Source of the DNA: Caballeronia sordidicola
GTDB taxonomy: Bacteria > Pseudomonadota > Gammaproteobacteria > Burkholderiales > Burkholderiaceae
Assembly: GCF_000729995.1 (NCBI RefSeq)
Contig: NZ_JNFG01000018.1
Span: 1 to 64,000, forward strand
DNA length: 64,000 nucleotides
Reading direction: 5' to 3'
This document shows positions 55,498 to 62,814 of this stretch, one piece after another. Both the position numbers and the translations under genes were made by a program. The notes under the pieces are model-generated. The model was given only the letters and a program-made list of their open reading frames with translations, made no database searches and was not told the origin of the DNA. Position 1 is the first letter of the stretch; the number at the start of each line of letters is the position of its first letter.

Positions 55498-56607
55498 TCA
55501 GCCGACGTGCACCCGTCGACCTGTCTGATCAGACTGCTCAATCGCGGATAGAACCTTGTGAAGCTCGAGCGCGTCATCGAAGTTGGGAGCCGCACGAGTT
55601 CCGAGGCGCAGATCGTCAGCCATTAACCGGTATATTCCTGCGACGTTGCGGGAAGCTACAGCATCCTCAAGACCGAAGTAATACGTTTTCGGTATCTCAA
55701 GCTCGATGTAGCCGTCCTGGCCTTTACGACCCGCTTCCACACGCAGCGGAGAGATGTTCACCACAGGAGCCTGTTCGATCGCGGCCGTGATGCGCAGGTC
55801 ACCTTCGGTGCCATTGATCTCCCATAGCAACTTGATTCCGCGCGGCAAACCACCACGAATCTGCAAAGACAGAGGCGCGCCAGACTCAAGCACTGCATTG
55901 ATCATCACATGATCGGGCGTCTTCAACGGGATGCTCTCCCCCGTGTCGACGATGCTCACTGTTTGCCGGCGCTGCGACAACACGGCGCCAATCTCGCGGA
56001 TAGGCCCCAGCACGCTTTGCACCGCCGCAATGGCATGCCCTCCGATAACCGACAGCAGCGTCGCGCCGTTTTTGGAGTCCATCGCATAAGCGTCGCCACG
56101 TGGTACGTGTTCGCCCCAGCTGACCCCGGCACTGATGTACGTCGATGACAACACGTCTCCGATGTACCCGTCAGCCACGAGCTTGCGAACGAATTGCACT
56201 TCGGGTGATGCGACCGCTTGAGTTCCAATGACTGCTAGCGCCTTCGTTTCATTCGCGAGACGAGCAAGCTCGGTGGCTTCGGCAAGTCCATTTCCAAGCG
56301 GCCATTCACAGTAGACACTTTTCCCAGCCGCAAGCGCCGCCGCGACCACGTCCCTATGGTAGGGGACCTTTACCGTTACAACCACGGCATCGATGTCTGG
56401 AGAAGCGACGAGTTCCGCGACGTTCCCGAAGGCGCGTGGAATGTCAAAAGCGGCCGCGGCGGCCTGCGCACTCGCCAGACTGGTGTTTGCCACACCGGCG
56501 ATTTCAAATACGTCCGCCAGCGCGCGCAGTGCTGGAATATGCGCTGTAGTAGCCCAACCACGCTCGGCGCTCAGACCGACAATGCCCACACGAAAACGTT
56601 TTTCCAT
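55498..56607 (-). CDS. Gfo/Idh/MocA-family oxidoreductase of the catabolic cluster
   Basis: 369 aa from ATG 56607 with GAGGAA upstream. The Rossmann start is FRVGIVGLSAERGWATTAHI and the usual EKP motif is replaced by SVYCEWPLGNGLAEATELA (EWPLG). The substrate domain follows from about residue 125. It follows the SnoaL-like gene by 47 nt. It probably oxidises a cyclic alcohol or sugar-like intermediate; the EWP variant is seen in galactose dehydrogenase-like members. Confidence 0.9.
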   Translation of the reverse strand: MEKRFRVGIVGLSAERGWATTAHIPALRALADVFEIAGVANTSLASAQAAAAAFDIPRAFGNVAELVASPDIDAVVVTVKVPYHRDVVAAALAAGKSVYCEWPLGNGLAEATELARLANETKALAVIGTQAVASPEVQFVRKLVADGYIGDVLSSTYISAGVSWGEHVPRGDAYAMDSKNGATLLSVIGGHAIAAVQSVLGPIREIGAVLSQRRQTVSIVDTGESIPLKTPDHVMINAVLESGAPLSLQIRGGLPRGIKLLWEINGTEGDLRITAAIEQAPVVNISPLRVEAGRKGQDGYIELEIPKTYYFGLEDAVASRNVAGIYRLMADDLRLGTRAAPNFDDALELHKVLSAIEQSDQTGRRVHVG

Positions 56608-56654
56608 TGCTTCCTCAGAACCAAAAAGTGACTTCATTTGCGACCGTCAGGACT

Positions 56655-57164
56655 TCAGACGAACCCGTATTTGTACGACGGGTCATCCTTATCGCGCCGG
56701 CCGACGTTGGAGTTCTCAAGTAGCGGTAAGTCGGCGGGGACCGGGTCCGAACGCTGGGAATCGAGCACTACGACCCGATCGGCGATACGCCACGCTCCAT
56801 TTCGCCGTTCCATCCGGTCGACGTAGCGGACGTTCACGACCCAGTCCATGGGGGGCTTGTCGCCCTCAGGCTTCGTTCGGTGGGATGCCTGCGCGTAGTG
56901 CTCCGCGTACGCCACATCGCCATGAACCTCCACGTACTGGTTGCCGGTAAAGTGTTGTGTGCTTTCAAGGGTCGGCAACAAATGCGCGGCCCAATCAATG
57001 AACCCTTCCACTCCGCCGTTATAAGCCCCGTGACGATCAATCGCATCTGGGTGATAACACGAGCGCACGAGATCCCAGTCCATGCGGTCGATACCCCGGC
57101 AATAGCGGATATGAACGCGTTTGATCTCTGCCTCGTCGAGAAACTGTTGAAGTCGCGATTCCAA
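56655..57164 (-). CDS. SnoaL-like protein (nuclear transport factor 2 family)
   Basis: 169 aa from TTG 57164, chosen because GGAGA lies 4-9 nt upstream and the protein starts in register with the family (LDEAEIKRVHIRYCRGIDRM). The DWDLVRSCYHPDAIDRHG motif is that of the SnoaL-like/ring-hydroxylating beta-subunit group. The upstream extension would run through the repeat element and is not likely coding. It is the gene preceded by leader repeat copy 2. Confidence 0.82.
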   Translation of the reverse strand: MESRLQQFLDEAEIKRVHIRYCRGIDRMDWDLVRSCYHPDAIDRHGAYNGGVEGFIDWAAHLLPTLESTQHFTGNQYVEVHGDVAYAEHYAQASHRTKPEGDKPPMDWVVNVRYVDRMERRNGAWRIADRVVVLDSQRSDPVPADLPLLENSNVGRRDKDDPSYKYGFV

Positions 57165-57177
57165 GGTTGTCTCCAAT

Positions 57178-57223
57178 GTCGACCAGAGTTGGCGCTTCAG
57201 CGCCTTACTCTGGTCCCATGCAA
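57178..57223 (-). repeat. leader hairpin repeat, copy 2 (before SnoaL-like gene)
   Basis: 46-nt element. The hairpin (57182-57214) has arms ACCAGAGT...ACTCTGGT and GGCGC/GCGCC around TTCA. It ends near the ribosome binding site of the SnoaL-like gene. Relative to copy 1, the compensatory pair change and loop variation leave the fold intact. The flanks (GACAxxxGGAGACAA) are also similar between the two copies, so the whole leader looks duplicated. Confidence 0.75.
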
Positions 57224-57284
57224 AGCGGGAAGATACTTGCGTATGTTTTGCGAACGGTGATGCGGACCTGCACAAACGCTAGCC

Positions 57285-58328
57285 TCACTTGCCCACGCTC
57301 GGGTGCGGTCCGTATTCGCCGGTTTCCATCAACTGCGAGGCTGCAATCGCCTTGGGCGTCCAGCGAAGCGTCGCGCGCGTTTCCAGCAACCACGCCTGAT
57401 AGGTCTCGGGAACATTCTCGGCCGGTCCGTGGTGAATGACGCCCTTTGGCACCCAGGTCAACGTGCCGGGCTCCGAGCACCCGCCCCAAACACCGGGTCC
57501 TCGCACATAACAGATCACCTCATCGAAGTCCGCGTTGATATGAACGGGTGGCCGGCTCGAAATGCGCGAACTCAGGTTGAACATCAGCACGTCTCCCGTT
57601 CCGGACGATAGAAACGGACTCGGGGGCCCGCCTTCCGGCAAATAAGTGAGGACCTGAATCTTGTTCAGATTCAGCTTCCAGACGGGAACTGACTCCGACA
57701 GTTGCAGACCAAGAGAGAGCGGGTCATGCGGCATGGTGAACACCGTATTCTCGCCGTCGGAGGTCTTCAATATCAGTTTCGTCGGTCCGCCTACGGGAAT
57801 CTCCGGATCGACCCTGGCATGCTTCAGGTCACGCGCGACGTTGAGCATTCCTGTAGGCGCCGGAGGCGAGAGTTTCAAAGCCGACGGGCTTTCGACAATG
57901 ATGCTGCGCATGGCGTCGCCGGTCGGTGCGTATCGGTACGCTATCGACCGTGGGATACAAACGAAGTCACCTTCCTCAGCCGTTAGAGAACCCACGTCAG
58001 TTTCGAATTTGACGCTGCCTGACTGAATGAAATGAATTTCGTCTGCTTCAACATTTCGGACCACATAAGGCATTGGCTTGCGTCGACCGGACACAAGCAA
58101 CTTGACACCCAGCCTGGAGGTAGCCACCGTTGTCGGAAGAGCTTGCGCATCGTCCTGATCGTCAGGGATCAATCGATCAAGCACTGCCCGCCGCGGCGCA
58201 TGCGGACCTTCAACGGAAAGGTAGTCTGGCGCATATGTCGATCGCGTCACGACAGAAATTGCGCCCATGAACCCATCCCGAGTCCACAGTTGCACGGGAG
58301 GCGCGCCGCCATTTGTCTGATCACTCAT
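57285..58328 (-). CDS. homogentisate 1,2-dioxygenase-like cupin protein
   Basis: 347 aa, shorter than typical homogentisate dioxygenase (about 430). The cupin segment is EIHFIQSGSVKFETDVGSLT followed by EEGDFVCIPRSIAYRYAP. Candidate Fe ligands are His and Asp/Glu in VHINADFDEVI and His in PKGVIHHGPAEN. AAGGAGA lies before the ATG. Ring cleavage of an aromatic diol is the likely role, but substrate and position of cleavage are unknown. It is second in the cluster after the BKACE gene. Confidence 0.8.
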   Translation of the reverse strand: MSDQTNGGAPPVQLWTRDGFMGAISVVTRSTYAPDYLSVEGPHAPRRAVLDRLIPDDQDDAQALPTTVATSRLGVKLLVSGRRKPMPYVVRNVEADEIHFIQSGSVKFETDVGSLTAEEGDFVCIPRSIAYRYAPTGDAMRSIIVESPSALKLSPPAPTGMLNVARDLKHARVDPEIPVGGPTKLILKTSDGENTVFTMPHDPLSLGLQLSESVPVWKLNLNKIQVLTYLPEGGPPSPFLSSGTGDVLMFNLSSRISSRPPVHINADFDEVICYVRGPGVWGGCSEPGTLTWVPKGVIHHGPAENVPETYQAWLLETRATLRWTPKAIAASQLMETGEYGPHPSVGK

Positions 58329-58520
58329 TTGTCAATCTCCTTCATCGTCAAACCCATACAAGAGGCGTGCCTCCCCGGAGCGTTTACGCATGCGCTGTCG
58401 TCTAATTGGAGGCACTGCACACCCGGCCTGCAAACGAGTCTCGTCTTCCCTGCAATCTATCTTATGCAAAAGCTGGACGAACAGTCGTGTGTGCAAGTGG
58501 CGGCGCCCCCTTGAGTGCTG

Positions 58521-59465
58521 TTAGCGTTCCGGCTTTCCGACCAGCGCCCGGTACTCGTTCGCGGTTGCCGGAGTGCGCCCGAGCAAGCCGGCAATGTCAC
58601 GCGCCATATTGAACATTTCAAGGTTGTCCTTGAGATGCACGTCGCTGTTCGGGTGCTTCCACGGCGTATCTTCCGTGCCGATACGGATGTGTAATCCCAT
58701 CATCGTGGCGAGCGTCGTCATGTACAGCGTTGCGCGCCCCGCCGCACAAACACTGATGACTGAGGTCGGATCAATCTTGCGAATCTGGTCGACCATCAGG
58801 AACATGTGTTGGGCCATGTCCTGCGCATCGCTGACCCACGTGCCCGACACCAGCGTGCGACCCACGTTGAACGGCAGCCCGTACAAAAGCAGCCAGTTGT
58901 ACGGCTTCTTGAGAATGCCTGTGTCGATGAGCTTTCGCTTGGCAAGTTCAATCTCGCCGGAGCTATGGACGGCAAGTTCCGGCTTGACGCCAGTCGCCTC
59001 GAGCGCCTCGATTGCGGGCACCATGAAGGCTTCCGGGTGACCTGGGGCGCACGGCGCCACTTCAGTCAATCCCGCACGCGCGGGACTCATGCATATATCG
59101 AAGGTGGTGCCGTGGAGCACGTTCAGGTTCGGGACGAAGTCGTTGCCAAAGCGCGCCCTGAGCGGTTCCAGAACAGCACTGTAGGCTTCGACCGGCGGAA
59201 TGTCCCGGTCGAGGCGCCGCCCCTGTTTGTCGGTCATCCATGAAAAGTCGATGTGAACACCACATGCGCCGGCCTCGATCACGCTGGACGCCGCATCCAC
59301 GTATTCCTCGAGCGACGTGGTCGTCTCAAAGCGGCCAGACACAGCGGCGTTGATGGCGATCTTTGGTGACACGTCCCATTTGGGCTGCAGTTCGGGTCCG
59401 GCGAGGAACTGGTATTCCTCCATTTCGCGCTTGGCGGCTTCCCAAAGTGGCAGTTTTTCAATCAT
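58521..59465 (-). CDS. BKACE-family (3-keto-5-aminohexanoate cleavage) protein
   Basis: 314 aa with AGAGG before the ATG. Family marks are PKIAINAAVSGRFETTTSLE at the start of the barrel, VIEAGACGVHIDFSW, the Glu of HIRIGTEDTPWKHPNSDVHL, and the C-terminal ARDIAGLLGRTPATANEY. Known members cleave a beta-keto acid with acetyl-CoA and a metal. Here the usual His-x-His metal pair appears as His-Ile-Asp. It is the first gene of the cluster and probably produces a CoA ester from the ring-cleavage product (inference). Confidence 0.85.
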   Translation of the reverse strand: MIEKLPLWEAAKREMEEYQFLAGPELQPKWDVSPKIAINAAVSGRFETTTSLEEYVDAASSVIEAGACGVHIDFSWMTDKQGRRLDRDIPPVEAYSAVLEPLRARFGNDFVPNLNVLHGTTFDICMSPARAGLTEVAPCAPGHPEAFMVPAIEALEATGVKPELAVHSSGEIELAKRKLIDTGILKKPYNWLLLYGLPFNVGRTLVSGTWVSDAQDMAQHMFLMVDQIRKIDPTSVISVCAAGRATLYMTTLATMMGLHIRIGTEDTPWKHPNSDVHLKDNLEMFNMARDIAGLLGRTPATANEYRALVGKPER

Positions 59466-59495
59466 GATAATCCTCTACGCAGGTAGTGAAGTAAA

Positions 59496-59515
59496 GGTTC
59501 GAACTGTTTCGAACC
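59496..59515. promoter_or_regulatory. MarR-type inverted repeat before the catabolic cluster
   Basis: GGTTCGAA and TTCGAACC are perfect 8-bp arms around CTGT. It lies 30 nt upstream of the BKACE start codon, so a bound MarR dimer would block transcription. It faces the divergent MarR gene (59847). Shape and position fit MarR sites; binding is inferred. Confidence 0.65.
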
Positions 59516-59770
59516 AACGGCAATCAGACTTGCAAAAAACGTGACCATTGCGTGGCGTCGTCACTTGCATGTTGCTATCAGCGCCATCTATTAATTAGCA
59601 TTCCTATTTCAATACAAACCGACACGATTACTGCCCCCGGCCTCGGAACAGAGTCATAACGCAAGACCGGCCTACAGTTTCCTCTAGCGGATCATTTGTG
59701 CTACGATGATTCCAAGTAACATCGATTTAGATCGAATGATCTGCCTTGGAATGAATAAAGTCAAGCACAG

Positions 59771-59784
59771 TAGGGAATCCCCTA
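59771..59784. promoter_or_regulatory. TAGGG..CCCTA inverted element, copy 1
   Basis: TAGGGAATCCCCTA lies 63 nt before the MarR start. It is similar to elements at 60882-60899 (ACTAG..CTAGT with GGG) and 61144-61160 (CTAGGGA..TCCCTAG). Confidence 0.4.
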
Positions 59785-59846
59785 GGAAATCGCCTTGACT
59801 GCGGCCCTTGTCTGGACGCCCCATCTACATGTCGAGGAATGAGCTA

Positions 59847-60389
59847 ATGGCTAAGCCCTACTTCACCGAAATCGATACGACCCTGAATGTCATGGAACCG
59901 TCTTGCGGGTCGTCGAGAAAGGAAGCGCCCGAAATCTTCGACGATCGGGGCAGAACAGTTCCGTGGATGGCCCGAACGTTGAATCGGCTCTATGACGTGC
60001 AAGCACAGAGGATCCTCGACCAGGAAAAAGTGTCCATCGCGCATTGGTATTACCTGCGGGTGCTGGCTCAACGCGGCGAACTGAATCAACTGGAACTGAG
60101 CAAGCGCGTTGGCATCGCCTCGACAACCGCTGTGCCCGCTTTGGATAGCATGGAAAAGCGCGGTCTATTGAAGAGGACTCGCGATCCGAAGGACCGGCGC
60201 AAGTACGACGTTAGCCTCACTGACGATGGCAAACGTCTGGTGGATAAGATGATGCCGGAGATCATCCGCATGATCTCCGGCTCCTTTGATGGGGTGGACC
60301 CTCACGAGATGGTCGTCTTCTGGAAGGTTTTGCATCAGATCGCGCAAAACCTCTCGGAGAAGTCCAGCGAAGACTCGGTCGTCGATTAG
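59847..60389 (+). CDS. MarR-family transcriptional regulator
   Basis: 180 aa from ATG 59847 (GAGG 9 nt upstream; ATG 59829 is possible). The winged helix is LNQLELSKRVGIASTTAVPA and LDSMEKRGLLKRTRDPKDRR, a typical MarR motif with the conserved DxRRK-like wing (DPKDRRKYDVSLTDDGKRLV). It is divergent from the BKACE cluster and the likely repressor, relieved by an aromatic ligand (inference). Confidence 0.93.
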   Translation: MAKPYFTEIDTTLNVMEPSCGSSRKEAPEIFDDRGRTVPWMARTLNRLYDVQAQRILDQEKVSIAHWYYLRVLAQRGELNQLELSKRVGIASTTAVPALDSMEKRGLLKRTRDPKDRRKYDVSLTDDGKRLVDKMMPEIIRMISGSFDGVDPHEMVVFWKVLHQIAQNLSEKSSEDSVVD

Positions 60390-60425
60390 CAACCTACGTC
60401 TGCGCTGGACGCACACATAACAAAA

Positions 60426-60469
60426 CGGCTGAGTCTTTCCCACCGAAACAGGTGGGAAAGACTCAGCCG
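60426..60469 (-). terminator. strong intrinsic terminator of the DUF4148 gene
   Basis: 19-bp perfect stem: arms CGGCTGAGTCTTTCCCACC (60426-60444) and its complement (60451-60469) with loop GAAACA. On the minus strand TTTTGTTATG follows the stem, so it terminates the DUF4148 gene (60512-60796). On the plus strand it also ends transcription from the MarR gene, 37 nt after its stop. Confidence 0.8.
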
Positions 60470-60511
60470 CAACTTGCGCGATTGTCGAAAATGGCGCCTT
60501 AACGCCCAGCA

Positions 60512-60796
60512 CTACAGTCCGCTTGCCGTGCCAGAACGAGACGTTCCGTTAGATGCACCGCCGTATCCTGAAGTGGCGGCCTGGACCGTGGCGTTCTGTG
60601 CCTCGACCTTTGCTTCAGCAGCCTGGATGTTCTCGGGGTAGTGAACGTAGTCGCGCGGGTCGTAACCCGCTTTCTCGACTTGCGTCAGTTCCGCACGCAC
60701 CTGCGCGCGACTCACCGATTGACTGGACTGCGCGAACGACGCAACAGGTGCTGCAATAAGGCCCGCAATAAGGACCATCCTGGTGAAAGACTTCAT
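60512..60796 (-). CDS. DUF4148 family exported protein
   Basis: 94 aa from ATG 60796. The signal peptide is KSFTRMVLIAGLIAAPVASFA. The conserved DUF4148 part is SRAQVRAELTQVEKAGYDPR followed by DYVHYPENIQAAEAKV. Family members are abundant in Burkholderia; their function is unknown to me. Confidence 0.9.
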   Translation of the reverse strand: MKSFTRMVLIAGLIAAPVASFAQSSQSVSRAQVRAELTQVEKAGYDPRDYVHYPENIQAAEAKVEAQNATVQAATSGYGGASNGTSRSGTASGL

Positions 60797-60881
60797 GATG
60801 ACGTACCTCAACGATTGTCGTTAGCAGCGCTACAAAAGAACTTCTTGGCCACGGTTGACTGAAGTCTAAAGGACACAAATC

Positions 60882-60899
60882 ACTAGGGTAAGTACTAGT
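60882..60899. promoter_or_regulatory. ACTAG..CTAGT inverted element, copy 2
   Basis: ACTAG and CTAGT flank GGTAAGTA, 86 nt upstream of the DUF4148 start. It shares CTAGGG with the elements at 59771 and 61144. Confidence 0.35.
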
Positions 60900-61143
60900 T
60901 TTCCCAACTCTCCGTTGCAGGTGCGTCAACAATCGGTCAACACGGATCCGACCGTTTCTCTTGCAGAATGCAGTCACCCGGAAAGAACGCTCCGTGTGAC
61001 GCACTACCTCCGCTTGCTTCGATTCAGCAGCGAAGCGCTTGCCAAATCTTGTGGATGCGCTCCTGCCAAGACTCACGCAGGAACGGTTCAACTGCGCATT
61101 TCGCCTTCCCTCGGCTGCCCCCAACACGGCGCGCGTCCCATCG

Positions 61144-61160
61144 CTAGGGAGATTCCCTAG
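61144..61160. promoter_or_regulatory. CTAGGGA..TCCCTAG inverted element, copy 3
   Basis: CTAGGGA and TCCCTAG are perfect 7-bp arms around GAT. It is the most symmetrical of the three related elements in this end of the window. Confidence 0.5.
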
Positions 61161-61574
61161 GGTTCTTGACTTTAATCGTCCCGAAACACATTATTTGATA
61201 TCAATCGATCTGTCACAGTATCGTTTTATATCAAGTTAATTGCGGAAGGGAAACTGGAACGCCCTTCCCTGTCCGGCGGTCGACGACTCCGGATTACTTT
61301 ATCGAACCACGTAAATAACTAAGGAATACATAGTTAATACGGCAAGGAGGACGATATGCAAAGCCCACGATCAAGGACATGTAAAGGACCGGAGAGTGTC
61401 CTGGCGCAGCCATGGCATCTCATCTGCTCGCTGTTGGTTGATGGCGCCACCTTTAAACATCAGCCTCCAACGCGCTCGCACAACAGCGTAAGCGCAGCTC
61501 AAAAGCTTTCTCTGCTTCGTTATCCGTCTCAACCAACATTGAATCCAAATCCATCACCCAATCCGAGGATCGTC

Positions 61575-62798
61575 ATGTTCGATAAGTTCCGAGTCTGGCA
61601 CGCTGCAGCGCCAAAAATGCAGAACCAGTTTGTAGTGAGCGACGGGTTGCTTACCCATCAGGACAAGCACAAAGAACTCGGCGTTGTGCGAGTTGGGGGA
61701 TTCCACCGGTGCAAGAAAGTGGTCAAGGATTCTCTTTGCAAGATCGGCCTGCTGGTTTCGGCAGGTCTGATCTGCACTGCAGCAAATGCGGCAGACGACT
61801 CCCTCACGAACCGCCAGGGCGACATCACCCCGCTCTGTGGCACCAAGCCGATGATTGTCGGCGTGTCCGACGGATACGGCGGCAATACCTGGCGCAAGAC
61901 AGGGTTGGCCGAGGTCAAGGATGAGCTGAGCCGTTGCAAGAACGTCAAGCGGGTCATCTACAGTAATGCCAACGGGGACCCGCAGAAGGCCAACTCGGAC
62001 ATCAACAGCATGGTCGCACAAGGGATCAACGTCCTCATCATGCTCCCGGATTTTGGCGCCGTACAACTCCCGGCCATGCGATCGGCCATGAAAGCAGGCG
62101 TACAGGTTGTACCGTATTCGGCACAGATAGCAGGCGTTCCCGGGCGCGACTATGTGGTCAACGTTGTCGGAGACTCGAAGCAGATCGGCATCCTTTGGGC
62201 CGACTGGCTGGGAGCCAATGTCAAGAAAGGCAACGTGGTGTTCATGGGTGGATCGCCTGGCGCCGCGCCGTCGCAAAATTTCATGGACGGCCTGCGGGCA
62301 GGTCTCCAGAAATACCCCAATCTGAAGCTCCTGAACGATCAGTTTGTGGTGACGAACTGGAATCCGGTGGATGCGCAAAAGGCGGCGGCAGGCCTCATTG
62401 CGCAGTACCCGCAGATTAACGCCATTGTTACGGATTACGGAGTAACTGCGCTCGCAGCAGCGAAAGCGTTCGAACAGGCACATCTTCCCGTGCCGGCCAT
62501 CGTCACAATCGCAAGCGACAACGAGCTGAACTGTCATTACCTGTCGTCCAGGAAGTCGGGAGCCGCCTTTCCCTACTACACGCTCGACGGCACGACGACC
62601 TATGTTCGCTTTGCGGTGCGGCAAGGAGTAGCGGCCTATCAGGGCACGAAAGACAACGAGTCGCCTGCAGTCCTTCCTTTCGCATACGCCGACAGCGCCC
62701 GTGGCCTCGATCCCAAGTGCGACCCAGGCGCGCCGCCTGATGCCGACCTGTCCTCAGCGCTCCCCCCAGAAAAGCTCAAGGCAGTGTTTGAGCAGTAA
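61575..62798 (+). CDS. sugar ABC transporter substrate-binding protein (CUT2)
   Basis: 407 aa from ATG 61575 (GAGG 6 nt upstream). The mature signal is unusual: a 55-residue N-terminal extension precedes the hydrophobic export segment CKIGLLVSAGLICTAANA, so the true start may be later, for example a GTG at the KKVVKDSL segment. The RbsB-like fold includes IVGVSDGYGGNTWRKTGLAE, NVLIMLPDFGAVQLPAMRSA and IVTIASDNELNCHYLSSRKS. The ligand is unknown. It is followed after 16 nt by its ATPase. Confidence 0.87.
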   Translation: MFDKFRVWHAAAPKMQNQFVVSDGLLTHQDKHKELGVVRVGGFHRCKKVVKDSLCKIGLLVSAGLICTAANAADDSLTNRQGDITPLCGTKPMIVGVSDGYGGNTWRKTGLAEVKDELSRCKNVKRVIYSNANGDPQKANSDINSMVAQGINVLIMLPDFGAVQLPAMRSAMKAGVQVVPYSAQIAGVPGRDYVVNVVGDSKQIGILWADWLGANVKKGNVVFMGGSPGAAPSQNFMDGLRAGLQKYPNLKLLNDQFVVTNWNPVDAQKAAAGLIAQYPQINAIVTDYGVTALAAAKAFEQAHLPVPAIVTIASDNELNCHYLSSRKSGAAFPYYTLDGTTTYVRFAVRQGVAAYQGTKDNESPAVLPFAYADSARGLDPKCDPGAPPDADLSSALPPEKLKAVFEQ

Positions 62799-62814
62799 TA
62801 GCTCGAGATAAATC

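Larger units (their letters stand above)
59466..59846. promoter_or_regulatory. divergent control region, catabolic cluster / MarR gene
   Basis: About 380 nt. It holds the 20-bp inverted repeat at 59496-59515, an ATTCCAAG...CTTGGAAT pair (59709-59716 and 59745-59752) and a TAGGG..CCCTA element at 59771-59784. All are plausible regulator sites; which ones are used is unknown. Confidence 0.55.
60797..61574. other. promoter-rich intergenic region before the last sugar transporter
   Basis: About 780 nt. No gene that I can support, though short frames exist. It has CTAGGG-type inverted elements at 60882-60899 and 61144-61160 and a perfect palindrome TTGATATCAA at 61195-61204. Positions near 61320-61350 are A/T-rich and may include promoters for the binding-protein gene. 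Confidence 0.5.

Noticed and set aside
57165-57275. Longer start for the SnoaL-like gene through the repeat element
   Set aside because: The extended N-terminus would be encoded by the hairpin repeat itself and does not look like protein. The TTG with GGAGA fits better.
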